64,000 nucleotides of DNA from NCBI GenBank assembly GCA_964059195.1, contig CAXKWD010000008.1, positions 42,213,502 to 42,277,501 of the forward strand. Reading direction: 5' to 3'. The notes below the pieces were generated by a model. It did no database searches. It was not told the origin of the DNA and was given only the letters and a program-made list of their open reading frames with translations. The first letter of the stretch is position 1. Each line of letters begins with the position of its first letter. Below are positions 9,768 to 20,492 of this stretch, one piece after another. This DNA is from Ectobius pallidus. Lineage: Eukaryota > Arthropoda > Insecta > Blattodea > Ectobiidae. Both the position numbers and the translations under genes were made by a program.

Positions 9768-10773
9768 CAGGGTGCGGCAAAACATCCTCCCTATTTTAAA
9801 GTTCAAATAAAAAACAGATGGATCAAAATAAAGAAGCTGTATTAACATGAATGATTCTACACAGTGGGAAGTTTCATGTTTTGAACAATAATGTCACTCA
9901 AGTGGTGTCCTTCACTATCAGTGCATTGTTGAATGCGACTTCGGAAATTCTCCATCATTCTAACCAACATTTCTTTAGGAATAAGACCAATCTCTTCCTG
10001 TATTGCCTTTCTTAGGGCTGGCAAAGTACTCGGCCGATGTTTAAACACCTCAGCCTTAATTTATTCCCACAGAAAGTAATCGCAGGGTGTAAGGTCTGGT
10101 GATCGTGCTGGCCAGGGAATGTCGCCATGTAAAGAAATTAAGCGTCCGGGAAACATCTGTCTCAGCACTTGGAGAGAAATCCGAGCTGTGTGTGCGGTGG
10201 CTCCGTCCTGCTGAAACCGTACCTCTTCAGTCGGCAGTGCATTGGGTCTTGGTGAAAAAATGTGTTGATCATGTGAGTGTATCTTTCAGAGTTTACTGTC
10301 ACAGTAGCAACATCCTCTTCAAAAAAGTAGAGACAAATTATCCCTATTCTTCCAACTGTGCACCATACAGTAACACGGTTGCTATGCAGAGATTTTTCAT
10401 GAAGCTCATGAGGGTTCTGTCCACTCCAATAATGGAAATTTTGTTTATTAACACATCCAGATAAGTGAAAATGTGCTTCATTACTAAAAGGGACCACAGC
10501 ATCTTCTGGTACAGCTTCAAGGATGTTTGCACATGACCTCACACGATTTTCATAATTACGTTGACGCAATTGATATGGTGAACCTTGCTACAAGAGCACG
10601 GAGACAATATTAAGGTCTATTTACACTTAGCAGTGAGGTGAACTAATATAATATACTGAAAACCCTAAATTCCCACTGTGTAGATATCATTAATATTAAA
10701 ACAGTTTCTTTATTTTGATCCATTTGGTTTTTATTTGAAATTTAAAATAGGGAGGATGTTTTGCCTCACCCTT
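9768..10773 (-). mobile_element. Mariner-family element, degenerate, reverse
   Basis: TA at 9766-9767 and 10774-10775 flank inverted termini: cagggtgcggcaaaacatcc on the left and aagggtgaggcaaaacatcc on the complement of the right, each followed by ccctattttaaa and tttgaacttt-type sequence. At 1,006 bp it is about 300 bp shorter than the related copy at 55111, consistent with a deletion of the transposase N-terminus. The first five terminal bases match that copy. Confidence 0.85.
9870..10570 (-). pseudogene. Transposase remnant (Tc1/mariner superfamily)
   Basis: On the minus strand the first catalytic block reads FSNEAHFHLSGCVNKQN, where the related copy has MSDEAHFHLNG, so the catalytic Asp is Asn here. 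It continues as YWSGQNPHELHEKSLHSNRV, TVWCTVGRIGII, YFFEEDVATVTVNSERYTHM, and C-terminal pieces CFNIGR and SDIIVQNMKLP. Stops and frameshifts separate the blocks. It is the same family as the transposase at 55186-56292 and is clearly dead. Confidence 0.75.
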
Positions 10774-11136
10774 TATAACAGATTCCATATATTTGCTGAG
10801 TTCCATTTTGGGAGAAAAATTGCCATTTTCTCTCTTACCGGTCCTTCTCGGCCAGTAGTTTTGACTGAGATAAAAGTCTAAAATGCAACAAAAGCATGAT
10901 TACTGGGGTTAAGTAATAACTTGAACACAGTATTCTGAATACCAAGTTGGTGCATACAATTTGGCATACTGATAAGCATATAGTCTGGCGTAAAAATGAA
11001 GACACTAGAGTTACTTTGAGAATGGCAACATTCTGTGTGAAAGCATATAATTTTTGTTCTACCGGTATTTATATGTGCAGGTAGTAGCTTTGAAAGTATA
11101 GAATTTGCTATTATGTTCATTTTCTTGTGATTACAG

Positions 11137-11238
11137 GGAGCTAGGATTACAAGAAGCTATGTGCTTGCAGAAAGAGGGAGATGCTACATCAACGTACGAA
11201 CGTATTAAATCCCTTGAAGAAGAAATCGAAAATTACAA
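11137..11238 (+). CDS. Tango1: TANGO1/MIA3-like coiled-coil exon
   Basis: An acceptor (ttcttgtgattacag) precedes and a donor (gtatgtctttcc) follows a 102-bp exon that reads ELGLQEAMCLQKEGDATST then YERIKSLEEEIENY. It begins with one base completing a codon and ends with two bases (aa), so its 3' phase needs one base from the next exon; the exon at 42613 supplies it (aa+g = Lys). The peptide is hydrophilic with coiled-coil heptads. The identification rests on the downstream partner exon, which resembles the coiled-coil segment of TANGO1/cTAGE proteins, ER exit-site receptors that load bulky cargo into COPII carriers. This is a partial gene: the exons on either side are outside the window or hidden in introns. 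Confidence 0.65.
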
Positions 11239-14030
11239 GTATGTCTTTCCATTTATTTTATTTATTTATTTACTTATTATTTTTTATATCTTTCTCCTCC
11301 TTTCCTTTCATGTGTATTGTTTTCTATTTCCATGGTTAGGTGTAATATCATTTCAGCCTTTCTCATTTTTTAAAAATATAGTAAAATTTTGAAGAAAATG
11401 CATTCTTTGTGCAAGAAATTACTTTGAAAAAAGAAAGCAGAAAAAGTGTCAGGACAGATATTTTAGTGTGTCAATTGAATATTTGCCTAGGCCTATGTTA
11501 TAACTTAGAAGTAGAGATCAGTGAAATTTGCAAGACATGATAGCGTAAACAGTTCTCCTTTCGACAGATGTTTGGAAACTTCTCTTTTACTACCTCCCAT
11601 TACCCCAATACCACACTTCTGAATCACGAATCAATGTGAATTCTTATAACAACACTAGCTTAAAAGACCCGACATCGCCCAGGTTTTGTATTTTGTGTGT
11701 AATTCAAAAATAAATTATGAAGGACCTTTGATTTCCAAGCTGTAAGTCCTTATATATAGGAATCTAGAGTTTGAATTGAAGAAGAACTACTTATCACACT
11801 CAAGCTATTCCCTCAGAAAATACTAGATATGACTTTTATCGCTCATACAGACAGGACTTAGAATTTTGCAACCCATTGCTTTTACACACCATGCCTGGTG
11901 AGGGTTGAAATGAGAGAAACAGAAATTCCGGTAACATCAAATTTTACTGTCTTTACGGGATATTTTATTTCACACTTTCATGTTGCCATACAACCATTTC
12001 AAGGCTAAAATCAAAAGAAAATCAATATCACTTTCACACGTTCTTGCCCAAAAATGTGGAATTCAAAAATTTACTGGGCACATAGGACTAAATATGTTCC
12101 ATCCTATTTTGTCTCCTTTTACATGCTTAGGGCTTACAATAAACATCCCTATTTCTCAATTAATACAAAGACTACAGCGATGAATAATCTATCAGTGGAT
12201 AGAATTTTTTATTCTGATATAGCATACTCAATACCCATCGTTGGCACAGCTCAGGCTGAGACAACTGAAAATTCTGTCCCCACAATACGACCTCTTATTC
12301 TACATCAAAATGTGAAGTGAAGAAAATGGTGTTCTCCATGCCTAGGGTTGAGAAAGTTAGGAGATGCATCACATGTGATATTTATTTACGTGGATTCCAT
12401 TCCCCATTATTGATTTACAATAGTAAATTATATCGATAGCCTCTCTAATTATAATTATTTGTCAAAGCCCAGTAAAATGCAACTGCCAAAGTCCTATGTG
12501 AAAACTGCAAACAATATTGTTGTCATCAGAATTGCATTTGATGAATTCAGTGTAATATTTCCATAAATTAGGTCCCTAACGTTCATTTTGCAAATAACAT
12601 GCGTAAATCGGACCAGGACTTTTTTAGTCTATAAAGGACATACTACCCGCGTGCCATATCTTGGGCGCTGGATTTACGGGGAAGTGAGGGTTGGGGGGAA
12701 CAAAACATAGCTACTCCACCAGTCTTTCTGCAGTGTTATCAACCTGAAATCACATTTCAGCATAATCGCGCATATAATAAGCGAACGTCAACAGCGTAAG
12801 TGTGGATGCCGAATTGGATAATTATTTCCGTTGAATCATCCTCGCTATTTTATATAGTGACATTTAATAGACAATGATTTTAATGCAGTCCAATAATATA
12901 ACGTGGTGACGGTATTGCGTAACAATTAATAACATGTCATAAGGCTTTAGTTATCAAATAAATCATTTTCCTCCGGGAAGAGAATGTTATAGGCTCAATA
13001 TTTTTACACTGGATGACTAGTTTTAAGTATAAAGAAGAGTCTTAGCAGAACATGCTTCACCATTTCATGTTGTAAAACATAAGAGAGGTAAGGCATCTAA
13101 AATTGGAGAAAACTATAGGCCTAATTTTAAACGTATTTAATACGTTTTGTGAAAAGTTTGCTCAACTTTCAGTCCATGAAATTGACATCAGAGTTCACGG
13201 GATCATCAGAAATTAGCACATACAGAATTCTTAAAGAGGTGAGGAAAGTGTTGGATGTACAATGGCGTGTTTGTGAAATAAGCAATTCGAAAAATTGTAT
13301 TTTTCCACATAACTCCATGCGTCAGAAAAGATAATGTCAATAAATAAATAAGGATCCTGAGACAGAATAGCTTAGTATTGACGCCACTAGATGTCAGGGT
13401 GTATAGCGTACTTCGTGTTTCAACGTTGTCAGCTTTACCTACGAAGTTGAATGAAACCTACCGAATGAGGACTAGGGAGCCGAGCGCTCAAGAAATCGCG
13501 CGCAGGTAGTACATACATTGCCTTTTATATATAGAGATGAAAAATAAACATAACCCAGTTTTTAAATTACTTACAGCAAAAAGTTGATTTGAAACTTAAC
13601 ATTAATTAATATTTTTATTTTATATTTTCAAAGTTTCTAGTATTCCTTCATGATTTTGTCAAGAAATAAATGCATCGGCCATGTTGCCATATGAGAATAG
13701 TTCTCCATTATGCAGTTTTCACTCCAAAATAAACTGCTCACTGCACAACGTGCAATCAAGGAGGAAGAACCATATGATCAACCAGTGATGCGACACTTGT
13801 TTCAGCACATTCAAAATATAAACTGGCATACCCTGTTCCGTAAATTATGTTATATGGCCTCCCAAACTTTTTTGATATGGTTTAATATAAATTCAATTCA
13901 ATTTTACTTTCTTCCATATATGTTGTATAGAGAAAGTATTGTGATCGTGACAAAAAATTGAAATCGAGATAACACCGGAAATACATGTTCCACAATGCCT
14001 AGAAACCGAAAGAAGTGTTTTTGGAATGAC

Positions 14031-14070
<40 letters not shown>

Positions 14071-14846
14071 GGGGACAAGCAGAGCGGGTAAATTGTTCAT
14101 TGTATTTACTTAATTTTTTTAATTAAGGACTTTTTTCAGAATTTTATCGAGCTACCCAGAATTTGAGTTACCCAGAACTTGAGCTACCCAGAACTGAAAT
14201 ATTAAGGGGACTTTTCATAAAAATTTTGATTTTTTAAAAAATGGCTCTAACGATTTTAATAAAAGTTTAAAATTGGAAACTCTTATCTATGACTAACAAA
14301 ATGGTTATATCTGTTTTTCTGCAAAAATGACTTGGAGGGTATTTTACTCGTATCCATTTTCAATTTTTCTAAGCTATCTCCCTTACATTGGGCGATACGT
14401 GGAAACTTAGCACAGTCAAGTTGTAGGAAAATTAAAAATAATATTTTTTGTTAAATACGTTTCTTTATAAAATTAATAGGTATCAAGATAAAAATGAAAT
14501 AACATGACTTAAATGCAAATTTCAGAACATACATTTGATTAAAATATGAATATTCTTCTGTTGCCCATAGTAACAAGAATACTATAATCCTAATTATTGT
14601 TGTGAAATGTAGTCAGTTTACCACAGTCTAATGAACACACCAAAATCAGTTAGAACGAGGTGGTAAGTTATAGGGTAATAGGGTAGAGGTCCTGGGTTCA
14701 AATCAAATTTCGTGGCCACCCAAATTGAGCAGTAGGCTCTTGTAATAAACCCATTCAAGCAGCGTTTGCTTCTATTGTTCGGCTGTATTTCAATGTATCC
14801 TGCATTTTTTCCTCTGAGATTGAGGAAACCATGCAAACCCCAAGTT
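11239..14846. other. Intronic stretch with repeat fragments
   Basis: No gene was seen. Around 11658-11870 there is a repeat (aaaagacccgacatcgccca, ttattccctcagaaaa-type blocks) also present at 45925-46110. A (gtct)n run at 14030-14070 follows gaaagaagtgtttttggaat, like the ends of the repeats at 44354 and 60758 in reverse. A short tandem tacccagaa(c/t)ttgag lies at 14154-14200. A tRNA-like SINE fragment with box B ggttcaaatc lies near 14690. Confidence 0.5.
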
Positions 14847-14897
14847 GTTGTTGTTGTTGTTGTTTTTCTTATTATTATTATTATTATTATTATTATC
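14847..14897. repeat. (GTT)n(TTA)n microsatellite at the 3' end of the Dong-like LINE
   Basis: Six or more gtt units, a short tttttc spacer, then about nine tta units end exactly where LINE 3' sequence begins. The same order, (GTT)n then (ATT)n, stands beyond the LINE's other end at 25801-25870. Confidence 0.9.
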
Positions 14898-15137
14898 TTA
14901 TTTTCTCAGCTGTTTAGCTGGTGCTAGGAGTAGATGTGGGCCATAGCCAAAACATCCTCACTCTTCTACAAATTTGCGCACGATGCGTGTAGTGTTCAGA
15001 ATGACAGCTTTTTGCATTGTTCTAAACAGATTCAGATCTAATCCTAAGGCTTTGATGTTCTCTAGCAAGGCTAACGGTATGATACCTGTGGTTGAAATTA
15101 CTACTGGCAGGATTTGAGCTTCGTTTAGCTTCCATAT
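14898..15137 (-). pseudogene. Dong-like LINE, extreme C-terminus
   Basis: On the minus strand: CIWKLNEAQILPVVISTTG, IIPLALLENIKALGLDLNLF, RTMQKAVILNTTRIVRKFVE and a stop. This is the end of the endonuclease-bearing C-terminal domain and continues the protein that stops at 20493, where the frame reads KYEELKCEIKCIWKL. The sequence coding IWKL is present on both sides as the target duplication of the RTE-like insertion. A short 3' UTR passes directly into (TTA)n. Confidence 0.75.
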
Positions 15138-15843
15138 GCAGACAGAAGCTGATAAGGACAATAATATAAACCAAACATGGGATAAAATCAAACACGGAAT
15201 TAATGAAGCAGCTTCAAATACAATAGGTAAACTAGACAAGAAAGCCAGGAACGAGTGGTTCGACGAGGACTGTCAAACAGCACTAACAAGGAAAAACCAA
15301 GCTTACAGAAAGAAGATTGAAAGAAACACAAGACAGAATAATGCTGAATATGAAGATTATAGGAGAGAGTGTCACACATTATTTCGAAGGAAAAAGAGAG
15401 AAATGTTCAAAAGAAAATTAGATAATATACAAAGACAGTATAATAATAGAGAAACTAAACATTTTTATGCTGAAGTCAATTCTTTAAAAAAGGGTTTAAA
15501 CCACACACGTGCATGATAAGAAATAATAATACAGGACAGATTATTACAAACAAAAACGAAGTTCTTGAATATTGGTCTGAATATTACAAGAAACACTTTG
15601 AGTGTCACAGGAATGAAGATGTTACAGCAGAAGAATCCCTATTATCTAACATGAATGTAGAGCCTAATGTTGAGCCACCTGATATTACAGATATAGAAAT
15701 GGCTATCTCTAAACTGAAAAACGGTAAAGCACCAGGCTCTGATCAAATACAGGCAGAACTAATTAAAGGAGGAGGAAGAGAGTTGAAAGAAGCTATTCAT
15801 AGACTGGTACTAAAGATATGGGAGGAAGAGGTAATTCCAGATG
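15138..15843 (+). pseudogene. RTE-like LINE ORF2, linker and RT N-terminus
   Basis: The segment reads KIKHGINEAASNTIGKLDKK, then ARNEWFDEDCQTALTRKNQA and YEDYRRECHTLFRRKKREMF, followed after a frameshift near 15510 by LEYWSEYYKKHF, DIEMAISKLKNGKAPGSDQI, QAELIKGGGRELKEAI and IWEEEVIPD. The KNGKAPGSD block is the conserved start of LINE RT domains. The frame then enters the 3-kb insertion at 15844. The missing continuation EWKTGLISPIHKKGD is found at 18872 after the target duplication gatg. Confidence 0.85.
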
Positions 15844-18800
15844 TGTAATGAAGCAAATAGCTGCGTGCCAAATAGACGGTAGGAAACCATTCCTAAACAA
15901 AGGAAGGGTTGGGGAGACCTCAACTAATCGATATTGAACACTTTCATGATTATCGATACTGCCCTGAATTTATTTGAATTACAGAAAAAGAAGTGCGCAT
16001 GCGTGGACGGCGAATCGACGGGAGAGGAGTTGAACCTGAAAAACGGTTAGAGAGAACGTGTCTGACTACGAGAGAGGAAGGTTGAAGAGAGAGAAGTGAG
16101 GAGACGAGACTGGAATGTGTGACAGCGGTGGAGGCGCCCTGGCATGATGGTTTGTCAGACTTTCATCTAATGAAATTCTGAATGGGAATTTCACTGACGC
16201 GACTATATGGAGATAGTCGTTAGTTGGAAGAACACATCACGTCAGCCGGTACGAGAGACCGCTACAGCGAACACCAGCTGTGGAAAGAAGAGTGGGTCAC
16301 GACTGCTTAGTCTGGAATAAAGGAAGATGTGGACATCAGGAAGTAGATGGAAACAACACAGGATCAGAGGATAAGTTGGTCACCACCCGTTGAGTATAAT
16401 TACATAAACTTTTTTTTTTTGTTTTGGGAAGTGGGAAAATTTTGAGGCATTGTTGTTTAAAGCCTGTTTCTAAGAAATGTGTGGCGACTAGACGCCGTAA
16501 TGAATGATAAGGAGTAGGGTTAGAAATATAGATGTGATTAGTCTAGGATGAGGCAATAAAGTACAGTAATCCAATCAGTTTCCATTTCTGGTCTAAGTTA
16601 ATTACAAAAAGAGCAGTCAGGAGAGAAACCGTTGAATAGTAAAGATAAATCTCTATACTTTGGGTTTCTATGGGTGATTGTCCCACAAATGAATACATAG
16701 CTCGGGGCAATTGGTGATGCTCATACAAACTTTGTTTTTTATAAGACAGGACGCGAGGGGAGTAAGGAAGAAGGGTAATAGGGGCTTACTTAGTATTGCT
16801 TACGAGGGCCTCTCCCACTTGGTTTTCGTTAGGTGACAGGTGATTATCTATAAGTGGATTTCATGCTGGCCTGTAATGTTGAGTTGTTTTTTTAAGAGAT
16901 TTATCGAAGAGCAGGAATTGTATGGAATATGGTAGAGGGGGATAAGAAGGTGAATATTGAGAGGCAGAAGAGGGCCTATGAGTAGCAGTACATTAGGCGC
17001 ATGCCATTGGAAGATTTACATGTTAGGATAGAAGCAGAAGTTCACTCAAGGGTTATAAAGAGAGAGTTACTGACCTGGGGCGTGAGTTAGTTTCAGTTAG
17101 AATTCTAGGGAATTTAGAAACAAGAAAATTGGGTGCCCATGGAGTAGAGTAGTAACCTGAAAAGTATGGAAACCAGAGTAACATAAAGTAGGTAAATTAG
17201 AGCAATGGTATAAATTGAAAAGGAACTCTGCTTAATGGAAAAGGAGTTAAAAGATAATAAATAATAACTGGTTAGATTAGAAAGAGGAGAATTGGTAATT
17301 TTGGGTAGTGAATAGATGATAAGTGGTTCAGTAGCACGTACTAGAAATTACCCCAGGAGAAAGAAAAAAAAAAAAAAAAGGACAAGGGTGAGGTGAGGGA
17401 GCGCCGGAAGTGTCCCAAATAAAGTAAATATAAATCTAGTAGTAGGCAAAGCCTATATTGGTGGAGTATAAAAAGATTTATGAGAATTTGTGAAAGTCAT
17501 CGGTGTTGGAGGCGAACAACGGCCCCACGTGCCTCTAGGAGAGAGTGTCAGGGACCTCTGACATTGATTGTCAAAATTGTATTTTTGTTTGCGGCCCATT
17601 AATATTTTCCCGGTTGCAGGAGGGGAGTCAGATTGTTTGTAACTCAAGATCTAGACGCCGCCCCGGTATCGGTGGTCTATCGCCACAGTCACTCTGTGGG
17701 TATAGGCCTAAACTTCCGTTTCTTTCTTCATAACACTGTCTTTCCTATTTATCTTTGAGTACAATTCTTCATGGACTAAAATGACTAGTGGACTGGTATA
17801 GGAGAAATAGGTGGGATCATTGAGTATAATATGTCGAGTTAATGACTGAATTATGAATTGAAAAACTTTATTTATTCGGAAGAAAGTACAATATGTATAT
17901 TGAAATGTTTTGAAATTGCAAATGGAAAAGATTACGCAAGTTAGTAGTAAATTATAAGGGTAATGTGAGATGTTCTAGTAGACACCTGGAAATAAAGAAA
18001 GAAAAGAGATTAAAGTAATTAATTAGGAATTTGTCTTGTAGAACAAGGAATACATTCATACAGTTAAACTGGGCATACTAACCTTGCAGCTGAGAACTGA
18101 ATATTATTCTTCCCAATAAAATTGTTGAATGGTTAATGTTGTTCAGATCGGGTGATCTGAAGATTTTAAAGATGAGTAGTTGTTAAAAAGGGGAAAACCC
18201 AAGAGCAAATGTAATTTATTGTAAATCAGATTGTTATTGTTGAAAAAAGAAAAAAAAAAAAAAAAAAAAAAAATATTAAATAAATTATGGTTATTGTTAT
18301 GCAAAGTAAACTATCGTGAAGTTCAGATTTTTGACCCCTATCCTTGTAATGGTTTGAGAGCCACTGATTTTTTGGGCTAAGTTACATATTTTGGTAATGG
18401 TCATTGCAAAGAAAAAAAAGAAATAGAGTGGAGTAGTATAATAATAAAAGGACAGACCCGAACCCATTCCCATCTCCACTGTTAAATTAAAAAGCTAGCC
18501 GAGAGGCCTGTAGGTACATAGCCTGTGTATCTATAAATTTAATTTGTGACTGGGCTGATGCAAAATAAAAAAGAAGAGAGAAGAGTATTGATGATGGCGC
18601 CCTTAATATAAATTTTCATCAATATTATCAAACTTGGTAAATTGTTAAAAGAAAGAGAGAGTAAACTGGGTGTAGGAAATTTGCAATCACCCGGTAGAGG
18701 AGGTAACTGTGCTGAACGTTGGAATGTGGATTGCGCGTGCCGTGTTATGATGGCATGATAGGCATATAAGTAACATTGTTTTGTAGGAGTTCACTGAACT

Positions 18801-18871
18801 TATGTACTATGATTGTGAGTAATCAAAGAGACTAGGGAACTTCATAGCATACAGTAAGAAAGTCCGTCACA
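15844..18871 (+). mobile_element. 3.0-kb TG...CA insertion, probable solo LTR
   Basis: The 4-bp repeat gatg (15840-15843 and 18872-18875) flanks a sequence that begins tgtaatgaagcaaatagctg and ends aagaaagtccgtcaca. Removing it and one gatg restores the RT codons for IPDEWK exactly. TG...CA ends with a 4-bp duplication suit an LTR of the Gypsy/Ty3 group. No gag, protease, RT or integrase frame was seen in 3,028 bp, and the two ends are not direct repeats of each other, so a solo LTR left by recombination is the simplest reading. It has an A-run at 17364-17381 and another at 18250-18272. An unusual non-autonomous element remains possible. Confidence 0.6.
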
Positions 18872-19696
18872 GATGAATGGAAAACTGGTCTTATAAGTCC
18901 TATTCATAAAAAGGGTGATATAATGCAATGTGAAAATTATAGGGCAATTACGTTGCTGTGTACAGCTTACAAAATATTATCAAATATTCTGTACAATAGA
19001 CTGTTGCCGTATTATGATGAAATCATAGGCGACTACCAGGCTGGTTTCCGTGGTGGTCGATCAACAACAGACCAAATTTATATAATGAGACAAGTGTTAG
19101 AAAAATTCTGGGAACAGAATATTACAACACATCATATTTTTGTGGATTTTAAGACAGCGTATGACAGTGTCTGGAAGGAAGAACTGTGGTACAACATGCG
19201 GCACCTGGGATTCCCTAAGAAATTAGTTACTATGTGCAGGTCACTAAGTGGGGTATATGGTGTAGTAAAGATTGGCAAACACTTATCTAAAGAATTTGAA
19301 ATCCAGCAAGGTCTTAGACAAGGAGATGCCATTGCTCCGATTTTGTTCAATGTAGCTTTGGAAATAGCTATTAGAAAATCGGGGATGCAAATGGAAGGAA
19401 CGTTGTTTAACAAGTGTAGCCAGCTTCTCACATATGCGGACGATTTGGTGATCTCTGGAAGAAGAATCTCGGATGTTGAAGAAATGATGCAGGCACTGAT
19501 AACTCAAACTTCTAAACTTGGACTAGAAATAAATGAAAATAAGACAAAATTTATGACTGTATCTAGGAATAGTTTCCAAGATGGCCAGAGAATTGCTATG
19601 GGGACTTGTAGCTTCAACATTGTTAATGAATTTGAATACCTTGGAACATTGCTCACCCATAAAAATGACTTAAAGTCTGAAATAAATAGGAGAATT
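18872..19696 (+). pseudogene. RTE-like LINE ORF2, RT core
   Basis: An open frame of 273 codons (18923-19744) plus its upstream part gives the RT fingers and palm: EWKTGLISPIHKKGD, CENYRAITLLCTAYKIL, QAGFRGGRSTTDQI, HIFVDFKTAYDSVW (motif A, both Asp present), GLRQGDAIAPILFNVALE (motif B) and LLTYADDLVISG (catalytic YADD intact), then GLEINENKTKFM and FEYLGTLLT. Catalytic residues are all present, so the copy is fairly young. It ends in NRRI, where a 238-bp MITE enters; the last codons of the open frame (LWLGSKRA and onward) belong to that MITE. Confidence 0.9.
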
Positions 19697-19934
19697 CTGT
19701 GGCTTGGTTCTAAACGGGCCAATGTCAATTTCTTGCAAAAATGAGATTTATGCATTATTGAGCTCGGCTAGTCTTTATCTCTCGTATATTAAAAGTGTCA
19801 TAATACAGACATAATACAGAAACCTTAGAGGCCAATGCCTGAAATTCTCAGCAAAAAATGTTACTTCTATAAAGGCTTCAAGTTATCTCAAAAGCAAGTT
19901 TTATGACATTGGCCCTTTTAGAACCAAGCCACAG
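19697..19934. mobile_element. 238-bp MITE with 30-bp inverted ends
   Basis: The left end is ctgtggcttggttctaaacg and the right end is its inverted copy (gaaccaagccacag at 19921-19934). The inverted match extends about 30 bp with one mismatch, through ggccaatgtca. The flanking aatt occurs at 19693-19696 and 19935-19938. Excising it with one aatt restores RRIGIANRAH in the RT frame. The superfamily is unknown; the palindromic aatt also allows a 3-bp duplication. Confidence 0.85.
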
Positions 19935-20469
19935 AATTGGGATTGCAAATAGAGCACATTATGCTCTCCTTCCCCTATTAAAGAGCCAGTCAGTACTCAG
20001 ATGTACTAAAATTAAAATATACAAAACTTTGATAGGACCTATTGTAATGTATGGTTCGGAAGCCTGGGTGCTTGATGTTGATGTCTGTAACCGATTAAAC
20101 ATTTTTGAAAGGAAAGTACTAAGGAGGATACTGGGGGCAGTCTGTATAGATAACATATGGAGACGTAGAAATAATAAAGAGTTAATGCAACTACTAGGAG
20201 ATCCTGATATTGTCTCAAACATTAGGCTGAGTCGTTTGAGATGGATCGGACACATCAACAGAATGCCAACTAATAGGAAAGTAAAACAAGTCTTCAGCTC
20301 TCAACCTCAAGGCACTAGACTACAAGGGAGACCAAAGAACAGATGGTGGGACTGTGTGCGCCAAGATCTAAAAAGATGTAACATTAACAACTGGGAACAG
20401 GTTTCGAAAGAGAGGGATATCTGGACGAGGCTCATCAAGGAGGCGAAGGTCCTTATTGGGCCGTAGTGC
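19935..20469 (+). pseudogene. RTE-like LINE ORF2, C-terminal domain
   Basis: Reads GIANRAHYALLPLLKSQSVL, TKIKIYKTLIGPIVMYGSEA, NIFERKVLRRILGAVC, RLSRLRWIGHINRMPTNRKV, GRPKNRWWDCVRQDLKR and ERDIWTRLIKEAKVLIGP with a stop at 20464-20466, then the (atg)n tail. The block order (YKT, YGSEAW, RKxLRRI, GHxxRM, GRPxxRW, then the final WxxL..EAK) is the usual RTE-like C-terminus. No stops interrupt it apart from the MITE junction. Confidence 0.85.
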
Positions 20470-20492
20470 CAATGATGATGATGATGATGAGG

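Larger units (their letters stand above)
15138..20492 (+). mobile_element. RTE-like LINE inserted in the Dong-like LINE
   Basis: The 13-bp direct repeats ttagcttccatat at 15125-15137 and 20493-20505 bound the insertion, and the host frame continues across them. The LINE is 5' truncated (it starts downstream of the endonuclease region) and ends at gggccgtagtgccaatgatg with an (atg)n tail, the triplet-repeat tail typical of RTE-related elements. Without the two later inserts it is about 2.1 kb. The long target duplication and 5' truncation show target-primed reverse transcription. Confidence 0.9.

Noticed and set aside
11105..11392. 95-codon open frame read as one gene
   Set aside because: Only 11137-11238 looks coding; the rest is T-rich intron read through after a clear donor site at 11239.
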